Below, one piece after another: positions 1 through 7,116 of a stretch of DNA of 19,790 nt. Numbering within the stretch: position 1 is the stretch's first letter; the number at the start of each line of letters is the position of its first letter. The notes under the pieces are model-generated. The model searched no databases and was not told the origin of the DNA. It saw only the letters and a program-made list of their open reading frames with translations. The DNA is from Candidatus Daviesbacteria bacterium (lineage in GTDB: Bacteria > Patescibacteriota > Microgenomatia > Daviesbacterales > UBA10151). Location: assembly GCA_003519445.1 (NCBI GenBank), contig DOWS01000015.1, positions 1 to 19,790 on the forward strand. The letters are read 5' to 3'. The position numbers and the translations under genes were made by a program.

Positions 1-17
1 AATTTGTTTTGGGGGTG

Positions 18-743
18 CTATATGATATCTATAATTGCACTGCCTATGATAGCTATGTCCGCATAGGGCTTAATTTGTTTAATCCTTTCTTTGCTAGATA
101 TTCCAAATCCAACTGCAACAGGAATGTTAAAGTAGTTCCTGACATTTTTTAGAAAAGAGGCAATTTCCGGATCAAGATCTTTTTTAGCTCCGGTTATCCC
201 CTGTCTGGCTGTACAATAAACAAACCCTTTGGCCACATCAGCATTTTTTTTAAGCCTTTTTGCTGTTGACGAAGGAGAAATAACTCTAATATGATATAAA
301 CCCGCTTCCAAACAATATTTCATAAAATGCTCTTCTTTCTCTTCTTCAATCGGCATATCAGGCACAATCAGACCAGATATTCCTGCTTTTTTGGCATCCA
401 GGCAAAAATTGGCTGTGCCGTATTTAAAAACCGTATTAAAATAAGCCATAAAAAGCAAGGGGATTTTGACTTTTTTTGATAATCTGCTTGCCAGATCAAA
501 AGCATCTTTAACTTTTGTTCCATTTTCCAAAGCCTTCTCACAAGCTCTCATAATAGTTGGACCATCAGCCAAAGGATCGGAAAAAGGAATCTGCAGTTCA
601 ATAAAATCTGCTTTTGCATCTTCCATAACTTTAGCTAAAGACTCTGTCAAATAAAGTGAAGGATACCCTACTACCACATGAGTCATCAGCCCTAACCTTT
701 TTTCCTGTTTAATTATTGCTAACTGTTTATCAATTAAGTTCAT
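18..743 (-). CDS. trpA: Tryptophan synthase alpha chain, short C-terminus
   Basis: TrpA cleaves indole-3-glycerol phosphate to indole and glyceraldehyde-3-phosphate and passes indole to TrpB through a tunnel in the cytosolic alpha2-beta2 complex. The family signature FIELQIPFSDPLADGP is present (residues about 47-62), holding the catalytic Glu and the active-site Asp; the usual Gly after EL is Gln here. The flexible loop 6 is seen as ARQGITGA, and the phosphate-site region as VAVGFGIS and IIGSAI. The start overlaps the end of trpB by 14 bases, as expected for coupled translation. At 241 residues the protein stops right after GSAIIDII, where characterised TrpA proteins continue for about 25 residues (last helix). 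The TAG is at 18-20. Identity is certain; whether the short end is natural or a late nonsense mutation cannot be told here. Confidence 0.96.
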   Translation of the reverse strand: MNLIDKQLAIIKQEKRLGLMTHVVVGYPSLYLTESLAKVMEDAKADFIELQIPFSDPLADGPTIMRACEKALENGTKVKDAFDLASRLSKKVKIPLLFMAYFNTVFKYGTANFCLDAKKAGISGLIVPDMPIEEEKEEHFMKYCLEAGLYHIRVISPSSTAKRLKKNADVAKGFVYCTARQGITGAKKDLDPEIASFLKNVRNYFNIPVAVGFGISSKERIKQIKPYADIAIIGSAIIDII

Positions 744-1956
744 TTTCCTCCTTAAGATAATCTTTTAAGAAATTAAAAAAGTTTTTGTCCTTAAATGCTT
801 TTGCCACAATGAATAAATCTTTATCACCCCTACCCGAAAGATTAACTACAATTATTTGATCTTTTCTTAATTTAGGCGCCAGTTTGAGAGCCTCTGCAAC
901 CGCATGAGCAGATTCCAAAGCAGGAATTATTCCTTCTAACTCGGCGAGTAATTTAAAAGCTGCAAGAGCTTCTTTATCTGTTACAGATGTAAACTCTACC
1001 CGCCCTGTTTTTTGTAAAAAAGCTAACTGCGGCCCTATTCCCGGATAATCAAGCCCGGCGGATATGCTGTGTGTTTTTTGCAGGTTGCCATCGCTATCCT
1101 GCAGGAAATACGATTTATAACCTTCAACAACACCCATTGTTCCACCCAAAAATCTCCTTGCATGTTCTCCAACTAATTTTCCTTTCCCTCCTGCTTCTAC
1201 TCCGATAAGATGCACTGAAGAATCTTTTAGAAAATCCGTAAAAGCTCCCATGGCATTGCTGCCGCCTCCAACACAAGCAATAATGTAATCAGGCAATTTC
1301 CCCTCTTCTTCCATAACCTGTTTTCTTATTTCCTTGCCGACAATGGATTGAAAATCTCTGTTTATAGTGGGAAAAGGATGGGGACCTACCACAGAACCCA
1401 AAACATAATGGGTGGTTTTTACATTTTCAATATAATCCTTCAATGTGGCATTAACCGCGTCTTTTAAAGTTTTCTGGCCAAACTTAACCGGTATAACTTC
1501 TGCTCCCAGTTGTTCCATTAAAAAAACATTCGGCCGTTGTCTGACCATATCCTTCTCACCCATATAAACCGTACAGGAAAATCCGAATTTAGCTGCCACA
1601 GTGGCTGTGGCAACACCATGTTGCCCTGCCCCTGTTTCGGCTATCAGCCGTTTTTTACCCATTCTTTTGGCAAGTAGAGCCTGGCCAATGCAATGGGTAA
1701 TTTTATGGGCGCCTGTGTGGTTTAACCCTTCATTTTTAAAATAAATTCTTGCCCCGTTTAATTTTTTGGTAAGGTTTTCAGCAAATGTTAACGGGGTTGG
1801 CCTTCCGGCATAAGTTTTTAGATAATGCTTAAATTCCCTTTGGAAAGCTTTATCTTTTTTAGCCTCAAGATAAACTTTTTCCAGCTCCTCCAAAGCCGGA
1901 ATTAGCATTTCCGGTACATACCTTCCCCCAAATTTTCCAAAATGTCCTTTTTTCAT
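730..1956 (-). CDS. trpB: Tryptophan synthase beta chain
   Basis: TrpB is the PLP enzyme that condenses indole with L-serine to make L-tryptophan, the last step of the pathway. The 408-residue protein has the typical TrpB1 start (FGKFGGRYVPEML), the PLP lysine in GAHKITH (the family usually has GAHKxN), the ETGAGQHGVATA loop with the catalytic Glu, and the PLP-phosphate loop GGGSNAMG. The C-terminal SGRGDKD, which sets the PLP pyridine environment, is also present. Length and motifs are complete. Its start overlaps the trpCF stop by 4 bases (ATGA) and its end overlaps trpA by 14, so it is an internal gene of the trp operon. A GGGG run lies about 7 bases before the ATG as a plausible ribosome-binding site. 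Confidence 0.98.
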   Translation of the reverse strand: MKKGHFGKFGGRYVPEMLIPALEELEKVYLEAKKDKAFQREFKHYLKTYAGRPTPLTFAENLTKKLNGARIYFKNEGLNHTGAHKITHCIGQALLAKRMGKKRLIAETGAGQHGVATATVAAKFGFSCTVYMGEKDMVRQRPNVFLMEQLGAEVIPVKFGQKTLKDAVNATLKDYIENVKTTHYVLGSVVGPHPFPTINRDFQSIVGKEIRKQVMEEEGKLPDYIIACVGGGSNAMGAFTDFLKDSSVHLIGVEAGGKGKLVGEHARRFLGGTMGVVEGYKSYFLQDSDGNLQKTHSISAGLDYPGIGPQLAFLQKTGRVEFTSVTDKEALAAFKLLAELEGIIPALESAHAVAEALKLAPKLRKDQIIVVNLSGRGDKDLFIVAKAFKDKNFFNFLKDYLKEENELN

Positions 1957-3140
1957 AAATTTACCCCTTTAACATTTTTGATAAATTCTTTAATTTTTTC
2001 TATATCCTGTACTCCTTTTGTTTCTATTCCTCCTGCTACATCAACTCCGAATGGCCTGACAGCCTTTATAACCTCTGCCACATTTTCTGCAGTTAATCCC
2101 CCCGCAAAAAAAATGGGAAACTTCGCGGCCAGTTCGGCCGCTTTTCCTAAATTTACCATTTGACCCTTTCTGTTGGACCGATCCAGTAAAAAATACCTTG
2201 TCTTTGGATTTTTTTGGCCATTGATAGATTTAATGACTGCTCCTTCGCTGCCATGTAACTGGACAAAATCTAAACCCAAATCCGAGGCAGTATTATTGAC
2301 ATAATCTTTTTTGGCATCTTGAAATACGCCAATAATTTTCACTTTACCTCTTATTTTATTGATGATTTTTGCGGCATTGGAGGGACTAATATATCTTTTA
2401 GAACTGGGTACAAAATTAAATCCCAAAAAATCAGCTCCGGCATCAACTGCTGCTTTAGCGCTATCCAGAGTCCTTATCCCGCAAATCTTAACCTGAACAA
2501 ACATTTTTAACCCTTTAATAAATTGGTTAATGTCCTTTGTTTTCATAAGCGCCGTGCCAACTAAAACTCCTTTAGCCCCGGCATGTTTGTATTTTATAAC
2601 TTCAGCTCTTGAATGAATTCCTGAAAAACCCAGTTTTATGAATTTTTGCGGAACTTTTGCCAGCAACCTGCAAGCCTTATCAACATCAACGCGCAAGGTT
2701 TTTAGATTTCGGGCATTCACCGCAATAATACTGGTATCTGTTGTTATTGCTTTTTTAAAATCCTGCTCATCGTTAATTTCCACAACAGGTTCAAGACCAA
2801 TAGCTTTTGACAGCTTAACAAATCTTTTTAACTTTTGGCCTGATACAATTTTGGCAATCAAAAGTATTCTATCTGCTCCTGCGCGTTTAATTTGATAAAT
2901 CTTATTCTCATCACGGACAAAATCCTTTACCAGAATTGGCAAAGATACATGTTTTTTTACTTTAACCACATCTGATAAGGCGCCTTTGAAAATGCGCGGC
3001 TCTATAATAAGAGAAATACCGTCCGCCCCTGCCTGTTCGTACTGTTTGGCACGGCTGATCAAATCCGATCTTTTGCCCAGCCGGGGCTCTGTCAAGGAGG
3101 CAAACTTAATTTCGGCAATAACTAAAATATCATCAACCAT
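1953..3140 (-). CDS. trpCF: Fused indole-3-glycerol phosphate synthase / phosphoribosylanthranilate isomerase
   Basis: This 395-residue fusion carries out two consecutive steps: the TrpF half isomerises phosphoribosylanthranilate and the TrpC half closes the ring to indole-3-glycerol phosphate. Residues 1 to about 212 are a TrpC barrel with catalytic candidates Glu10/Lys12 (VIAEIK), Lys72 (VKDFV), Glu121 (VVEIN) and Asn142 (VNARN). Residues about 213-395 are a TrpF barrel with the catalytic Cys220 (VKICGI), Asp320 (FLLD) and GVDVAGGIE. The domain order matches E. coli TrpCF. Two oddities: the N-terminal 40 or so residues usual for TrpC are absent, and upstream translation in this frame meets a TAA at 3159-3161, so they cannot be recovered; and the conserved Glu of the ESGI motif is Phe172 (GFSGI). 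An AAGGAG precedes the ATG. It overlaps trpD by 8 bases and trpB by 4. Confidence 0.95.
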   Translation of the reverse strand: MVDDILVIAEIKFASLTEPRLGKRSDLISRAKQYEQAGADGISLIIEPRIFKGALSDVVKVKKHVSLPILVKDFVRDENKIYQIKRAGADRILLIAKIVSGQKLKRFVKLSKAIGLEPVVEINDEQDFKKAITTDTSIIAVNARNLKTLRVDVDKACRLLAKVPQKFIKLGFSGIHSRAEVIKYKHAGAKGVLVGTALMKTKDINQFIKGLKMFVQVKICGIRTLDSAKAAVDAGADFLGFNFVPSSKRYISPSNAAKIINKIRGKVKIIGVFQDAKKDYVNNTASDLGLDFVQLHGSEGAVIKSINGQKNPKTRYFLLDRSNRKGQMVNLGKAAELAAKFPIFFAGGLTAENVAEVIKAVRPFGVDVAGGIETKGVQDIEKIKEFIKNVKGVNL

Positions 3141-4146
3141 ATTTTTGCGTCTCCTTAATTAAATTTTCTAAAATTGCCATTGCCTTTCCGCTGTCAATTG
3201 ACTGCTCTGCCAGTAAAATTCCATCAAATATATTTTTTGTTTTTCCGGCCAGATATATGGCGGCGGCACTGTTTAAAACCACAATATCCCGAGCCGCTCC
3301 TTTTTTCCCTTTGAGAATATTTTTAATAATATTTACATTATTTTTAATATCTTTACCAGCCAGTTCATGTTTGGCGGCAAGTTTAATTCCAAATTGTTTT
3401 GGTGAAATAGTATATGTTTTTAAATCCTTGCCCTTAATTTCAAAGACTTTTGTTTTTGCGGTTGTGGTAATTTCATCCATTCCATCTTCACTGCTAACAA
3501 GCAAAAGATGGTCAAATTTTAGTTTAACTGCCACTTTTGCTAGTTTTGCGGCAATTTTAATATTAGAAACACCCAAAAGCTGTCTTTTGGTTCCGGCAGG
3601 ATTTAAAAACGGGCCTAAAAAATTAAAAATAGTTCGCAGTCCCAACTCTTTTCTGATAGGCGCAATTTGTTTCATGGCAGGATGAAAATTAGGGGCAAAA
3701 AGAAAAACAAAACTTGTCTTTTTAAATACTTTTTCTGCCTGTTCTGGAGTCAAATTAATATGAACTCCCAAGGCTTCCAAGCAATCTGCGCTGCCGCATT
3801 TACTTGAAGCTGCCCTGTTGCCGTGTTTGGCAACAGGTATTCCCGCGCCTGCTACCACCAAACTTGCAGCTGTTGAGATATTAAATGTCCCTGACCTGTC
3901 TCCTCCGGTACCAACAATATCTATAGCATTTGAGGCTTTGATTTTTACCATATGTTTTCTCATAGTTTGAATAAATCCCAAAATTTCCTCAACTGTTTCC
4001 CCTTTGGTTCTAAGAGCCACCAACACTGCCGCGCTTTGAAAAGGATTTAGCTCCCCGGAGATAATTTTTTCCAACAGGAAACCGGCCTCTTTTGACAAAA
4101 GATTATAACCGTCAAGTAATTTATTTAAAAAAGGAAATTTGTTAAT
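3133..4146 (-). CDS. trpD: Anthranilate phosphoribosyltransferase
   Basis: TrpD transfers phosphoribosyl from PRPP to anthranilate. Diagnostic motifs are the PRPP loop GTGGDRSGTFN, KHGNRAASSKCGSADCLEALG, RTIFNFLGPFLNP and the metal-binding MDEIT. The first ATG/GTG/TTG in frame is a TTG at 4098, but it has no convincing ribosome-binding site and would remove the first family helix. In the same frame the codons upstream encode NKFPFLNKLLDGYNL, which fits the normal N-terminus (compare LxKLLxGxxL). A perfect AGGAGG lies 9 bases before an ATT codon at 4146-4144, so I place the start there, giving about 337 residues, the usual family length. The ATT start is an inference; 4098 is the conservative alternative. 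With this start the gene overlaps the trpG end by 22 bases. Confidence 0.93.
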   Translation of the reverse strand: MNKFPFLNKLLDGYNLLSKEAGFLLEKIISGELNPFQSAAVLVALRTKGETVEEILGFIQTMRKHMVKIKASNAIDIVGTGGDRSGTFNISTAASLVVAGAGIPVAKHGNRAASSKCGSADCLEALGVHINLTPEQAEKVFKKTSFVFLFAPNFHPAMKQIAPIRKELGLRTIFNFLGPFLNPAGTKRQLLGVSNIKIAAKLAKVAVKLKFDHLLLVSSEDGMDEITTTAKTKVFEIKGKDLKTYTISPKQFGIKLAAKHELAGKDIKNNVNIIKNILKGKKGAARDIVVLNSAAAIYLAGKTKNIFDGILLAEQSIDSGKAMAILENLIKETQKYG

Positions 4147-4712
4147 ATTTCTTTTCCTCCTTCCGTGGCAAAAGATTCAGGATGAAATTGTATTCCTTCA
4201 ACCGGATATTTCTTGTGCCGCAGTCCCATTATCTCGCCATTTGCTTCTGCAGTAATTTCTAATACTTTTGGTAAAGTTTCTTTTTCTGCAATTAAAGAAT
4301 GATATCTCATCACTTCCAGATTTTGCGGCAAGCCTTTAAATACCCCTTTTCCGTCATGTTTAATAATACTTATTTTTCCGTGCATGGGCAGTCTTGCTTT
4401 AATCACTCTTCCTCCAAAATAATATGCCATGCCCTGCATCCCCAAACAAACCCCCAGTATAGGAATTTTTTTACCCAGTTTGATGATAACTTCTCCGCAA
4501 ACTCCAAAATACGCGGAATCAGACGGGTCTCCCGGGCCGGGTGAAATAATTACCCTATCGTATTTTCTTTTTTTAATCCCTTCCAATGATATTTGATCAT
4601 TTCTAACAACATCAATCGCAAAATCTTTTCCTGAATCTTTTAAAATCTCCCCTGCATACTGATAGAGGTTAAAAGTAAACGAATCATAATTATCAATTAT
4701 CAAAATTTTCAT
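4125..4712 (-). CDS. trpG: Anthranilate synthase glutamine amidotransferase subunit
   Basis: TrpG is the class I glutamine amidotransferase that supplies ammonia from glutamine to TrpE for anthranilate synthesis. The 195-residue protein opens with the usual MKILIIDNYDSFTFNLYQY, has the oxyanion motif SPGPGDP, the nucleophile Cys in GVCLGMQ, and the His-Glu of the triad in QFHPESFATEGG. It is complete and free-standing rather than fused to TrpD or TrpE. It could also serve p-aminobenzoate synthesis, as in many bacteria, but its place directly after trpE (4-base ATGA overlap) argues for tryptophan. Its 3' end carries the AGGAGG that probably serves trpD. Confidence 0.97.
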   Translation of the reverse strand: MKILIIDNYDSFTFNLYQYAGEILKDSGKDFAIDVVRNDQISLEGIKKRKYDRVIISPGPGDPSDSAYFGVCGEVIIKLGKKIPILGVCLGMQGMAYYFGGRVIKARLPMHGKISIIKHDGKGVFKGLPQNLEVMRYHSLIAEKETLPKVLEITAEANGEIMGLRHKKYPVEGIQFHPESFATEGGKEILTNFLF

Positions 4713-6043
4713 ATGGCCAAAACCTTTCTCATAGCAGCAAGTTTTCTTTGAATTTCATCATATTCTTTTTTAGGAACTGAATCATAAACAATCCCTCCGG
4801 AGGTTTGAGAATAGCCGTAGCTTCCCGCTATAAATAAAGACCTTATGGCTATAGCAAAAGTGCAATCCCCGTCAAAACCAAAATGCCCGACTGCCCCTCC
4901 ATACGGACCGCGGGCTGTCCTTTCCAGGTTGTCTATAATCCTGATGGATTCTATCTTAGGCGCGCCTGAAACCGTACCTGCAGGAAAGTTATATGAAAGA
5001 GCTGAAAACATATCCTCATCCGGCTTTATTATTCCTGTTATTTCGCTTGAGATATGCTGGACAAACTTAAATTTTTTAACGCTCATTAGATCTTTTACCC
5101 TAACCGTACCAAATTGGGCGCTTCTTCCAAGATCATTTCTATGCAAATCCACCAGCATATTATGCTCTGCTCTTTCTTTGGGATCGCTTAAAAGAGCTCT
5201 GGCAAGTTTTTGGTCTTCCAGCTCATTTTTACCTCTTTGAATAGTTCCTGCCAACGGCCTGGTAATCATTTCTTTGTCACGGAGCGAAAATAATAGTTCC
5301 GGGCTGGCTCCAATAATCTTTTTTCCGCCAAACTTAAGATAATACATAAAAGGCGAGGGATTAACTTTTCTTAAGTTTTCATATATTTTTAGCGGATTTC
5401 CACTAATTTCATATTCTGTTTTAAATCCTACTTGACACTGAAAAGTATTGCCTGCCCTAATTTGAACTTTTACTTTTTCAACATTTCCGGCATGTTCTTT
5501 TTTTGTTAATTCATCGCCCAGATATTTAACCCTGATGGGAGTATTTTTGATTTTTGATTTAAGAATTTTCTTCAGGATCTTAGAGCGGTCTTTTGAGTAA
5601 TAAAAATAAAAAAGTTCATTAGTTAATTTATCAAAAATCACCCCGTCTGTATAAGCCCCAAACATGAATTGGTCAAAAAGGTCATGGACTTTAACATTTA
5701 GCGAGGGTTCAAAATAATTGACAGCATCGTAGCTTAAATACCCAACTAATCCACCTGCATAATTTTTGGAAATTATATTTTGAGGCATGATTTTCCTAAG
5801 TTCTAAATAAGGATTATCTACAGAATAATTTTTTTTGTTAATTATTAAATTATTTCCCCTTGCAGAGATGATATATTCAGGGTCAAACCCGATAATTGAA
5901 TATCTGGAAAATTTTCCCTCTTCCCCCAATGATTCAAAAATAAAGCATGTTGAAAACTGCTGTTCTATCTTTTGAAACAGCTTAAAAAAATCTATGTCCT
6001 GCGCAAATTTAATATACACAGGCTTTTGCGGTATTTTGATCAT
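4709..6043 (-). CDS. trpE: Anthranilate synthase component I
   Basis: TrpE converts chorismate and ammonia to anthranilate, the branch point to tryptophan. The 444-residue protein has the chorismate-binding-family motifs TRPLAGTIQRG, ERAEHNMLVDLHRNDLGR, FPAGTVSGAPK, RGPYGGAVG and FAIAIRS. N-terminal elements linked to Trp feedback in the family are recognisable: IFES...RYSIIGFDP near residues 36-56 and NPSPFMYYL in the middle, so feedback inhibition by Trp is plausible. It is the first gene of the trp operon. The ATG at 6043-6041 directly follows the U-tract of the leader terminator, and its likely Shine-Dalgarno (AAGGG, 7 bases upstream) lies inside the 3' arm of that terminator. Confidence 0.97.
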   Translation of the reverse strand: MIKIPQKPVYIKFAQDIDFFKLFQKIEQQFSTCFIFESLGEEGKFSRYSIIGFDPEYIISARGNNLIINKKNYSVDNPYLELRKIMPQNIISKNYAGGLVGYLSYDAVNYFEPSLNVKVHDLFDQFMFGAYTDGVIFDKLTNELFYFYYSKDRSKILKKILKSKIKNTPIRVKYLGDELTKKEHAGNVEKVKVQIRAGNTFQCQVGFKTEYEISGNPLKIYENLRKVNPSPFMYYLKFGGKKIIGASPELLFSLRDKEMITRPLAGTIQRGKNELEDQKLARALLSDPKERAEHNMLVDLHRNDLGRSAQFGTVRVKDLMSVKKFKFVQHISSEITGIIKPDEDMFSALSYNFPAGTVSGAPKIESIRIIDNLERTARGPYGGAVGHFGFDGDCTFAIAIRSLFIAGSYGYSQTSGGIVYDSVPKKEYDEIQRKLAAMRKVLAI

Positions 6044-6088
6044 AAAAAAGCCCTTGCAAATCCCGAGTTTATCGGAACTTACAAGGGC
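6044..6088 (-). terminator. Leader terminator of the trp operon
   Basis: On the minus strand a hairpin runs from 6088 to 6050: GCCCTTG at the base pairs with CAAGGGC, continued by TAAG with TTTG and TTCCGA with TCGGGA (some G-U pairs), about 17 base pairs around the loop TAAAC. Six T follow (6049-6044), and the trpE ATG starts at the very next base. The 5' arm shares GGCCCTTG with the antiterminator of the T-box, so only one of the two can form. The 3' arm holds the AAGGG that trpE would use as ribosome-binding site. Confidence 0.93.
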
Positions 6089-6166
6089 CTTCTGGGCGGT
6101 GCCACCTTGATATTCTACTCATTCATGCTATGCTCCCCGGTTCCAACCATCCGGATCAACGCATGT
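6044..6166 (-). promoter_or_regulatory. Ultra-short T-box leader, predicted tRNA-Trp sensor
   Basis: The minus-strand leader contains a textbook T-box antiterminator at 6109-6082: helix A1 CAAGG/CCTTG, the 7-base bulge TGGCACC (6104-6098), and helix A2 GCC/GGC closing the loop CAGAA. The bulge pairs with an uncharged tRNA end of sequence GCCA, and bacterial tRNA-Trp has discriminator G73, so TGGC fits Trp. Upstream, a small hairpin (CATGC 6165-6161 with GCATG 6128-6124; inner TCCGG/CCGGG) has a 10-base loop with two Trp codons TGG (6149-6147 and 6145-6143), the candidate specifier. There is no room for the long Stem I, Stem II or Stem III: from the predicted start near 6166 the leader is about 120 bases. 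The T-box assignment is strong; the exact specifier is an inference. Confidence 0.85.
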
Positions 6167-6172
6167 AAACAC

Positions 6173-6201
6173 ATTTTACCAAAAAACACATATCCTGTCA
6201 A
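6173..6201 (-). promoter_or_regulatory. Promoter of the trp operon
   Basis: A perfect -35 TTGACA (6201-6196), a 17-base spacer and -10 TAAAAT (6178-6173) on the minus strand predict a start near 6166, exactly where the first T-box hairpin begins. An imperfect inverted repeat GTAAA-n5-TTTAC (6165-6179) overlaps the -10; it could be a protein site or chance. Confidence 0.85.
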
Positions 6202-6223
6202 ATCAAAGATTACTATAATTTTG

Positions 6224-6229
6224 TATAAT
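6224..6229 (+). promoter_or_regulatory. -10 box for the IMPase-like gene (leaderless)
   Basis: A consensus TATAAT ends 8 bases before the ATG at 6238, so transcription would start within a few bases of the start codon and leave no room for a ribosome-binding site. No good -35 is visible. The promoter is back-to-back with that of the trp operon. Confidence 0.6.
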
Positions 6230-6237
6230 ACTAATAT

Positions 6238-6990
6238 ATGTACAACAAAATAATTCAGCTTGCCAAAGATAAAGGAGAAAAATTAACTAAATATGCAGGA
6301 AGAATAAAAGATATAGGAGTTGCCAAGAAATTCCTTACCAAACTTGATCTTGAAATTGAACGCCAATTTGCTCAATTGATCAAGAGCTTTCCCGACCATC
6401 ATGTTATCTTTGCCGAAGAAGAAAATTATTCTTATGAATTTGCAGACAATGTTTGGATAATTGATCCAATCAGCAATACTTTTAATTTCATCAGGGGAAT
6501 CTCCCATTATGCAATTGCAGTTAGCCATCTAATTAAAGGCAGGGTGGTATTTGCACTTATTTTGGATCCTTCTGTCAAAGAACTATTTATTGCCTTTAAA
6601 GGTAAAGGGGCAACTCTAAACGACAAAAAGATTAAGGTAAGTAACCGCTCGTCTGAAATTTTACTACTATATGAATTTTCGTCTTCTCTATTTAATTTAG
6701 ACAAAGGATTAAATCTTATGAAAGATTTATCCGGTTTAGGCAAAGTTAAAAAATCATTTGGTTCTATGGCCGTGCATTACAGTTATGTGGCTTGCGGAAG
6801 GGCGGAGGGCGCGGTAACCGTTAATAGAGATATCTTTCCGGAATTTGCAGGCAAATTACTAGTTGAAGAAGCAGGTGGAAAAGTATCTGATTTTGAGGGG
6901 AAAGAAATAACGATAAATAGCAGGGGTGTTATTTTTACCAACGGCTTAATTCATCAAAAAACACTAGATATAGTAAATAGGTATGTCTAG
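6238..6990 (+). CDS. Inositol monophosphatase-family protein, degenerate metal site
   Basis: The 250-residue protein has the fold signature of the Mg-dependent IMPase/FBPase superfamily: FAEEE at 58-62 (family GEE), WIIDPISNTFNF at 73-84 (family WIIDPIDGTxNF) and EFAGKLLVEEAGGKVSDFEG at 202-221. Active members use three Asp plus Glu to bind two or three metal ions. Here Asp76 is kept, but the second Asp of DPIDGT is Ser79 and the Asp of the WDxAAG motif is replaced (FPEFAG, Pro201), so at least two ligands are lost. It may be a binding or regulatory protein, or an enzyme with altered chemistry; active members dephosphorylate inositol, histidinol or nucleotide phosphates. It stands alone between the two divergent aromatic operons, probably as a leaderless mRNA. 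Why it sits there is unknown. Confidence 0.88.
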   Translation: MYNKIIQLAKDKGEKLTKYAGRIKDIGVAKKFLTKLDLEIERQFAQLIKSFPDHHVIFAEEENYSYEFADNVWIIDPISNTFNFIRGISHYAIAVSHLIKGRVVFALILDPSVKELFIAFKGKGATLNDKKIKVSNRSSEILLLYEFSSSLFNLDKGLNLMKDLSGLGKVKKSFGSMAVHYSYVACGRAEGAVTVNRDIFPEFAGKLLVEEAGGKVSDFEGKEITINSRGVIFTNGLIHQKTLDIVNRYV

Positions 6991-7040
6991 GACCCGATAC
7001 ATTCAGAACGATTTATTTAACAATAAAACGGTTCATATGA

Positions 7041-7060
7041 TGGCTCATATATTAGAGCCA
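7041..7060. repeat. Inverted repeat upstream of the aro promoter
   Basis: TGGCTC and GAGCCA form a 6-bp inverted repeat around 8 bases. It lies 50 bases after the IMPase-like gene and 12 bases before the -35 of the aro promoter. With no T-run it is a poor terminator; it could be an operator or a weak 3' end structure. Confidence 0.4.
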
Positions 7061-7072
7061 CAATTCGAGTAT

Positions 7073-7102
7073 TTGACAATTTATACCGAAATCTAGTATA
7101 CT
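7073..7102 (+). promoter_or_regulatory. Promoter of the aro operon
   Basis: TTGACA (7073-7078), an 18-base spacer and TATACT (7097-7102) predict a start near 7109. That is only about 8 bases before the leader-peptide ATG at 7117, so the leader peptide would be translated from a nearly leaderless RNA. Confidence 0.82.
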
Positions 7103-7116
7103 TAAAAAGTTAAAGT

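Noticed and set aside
6085..6166. A trpL-type leader peptide in the trp leader.
   Set aside because: The short frames on the minus strand (for example from the ATG at 6150) contain no Trp codons in frame, whereas the T-box signature is clear.
6165..6179. GTAAA-n5-TTTAC over the trp -10 as a TrpR-type operator.
   Set aside because: The arms are only 5 bp, AT-rich, and do not resemble the palindrome in front of the TrpR-like gene; chance is likely.
5972..6253. Plus-strand open frame of 93 codons across the trpE start and T-box leader.
   Set aside because: It lies antisense to trpE and its leader and has no initiation signals.
7037..7096. Small frame ATGATGGCT... ending in TAG before the aro leader, as a second leader peptide.
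   Set aside because: It overlaps the -35 and -10 of the aro promoter, so it would not be on the operon RNA, and its aromatic content is ordinary.
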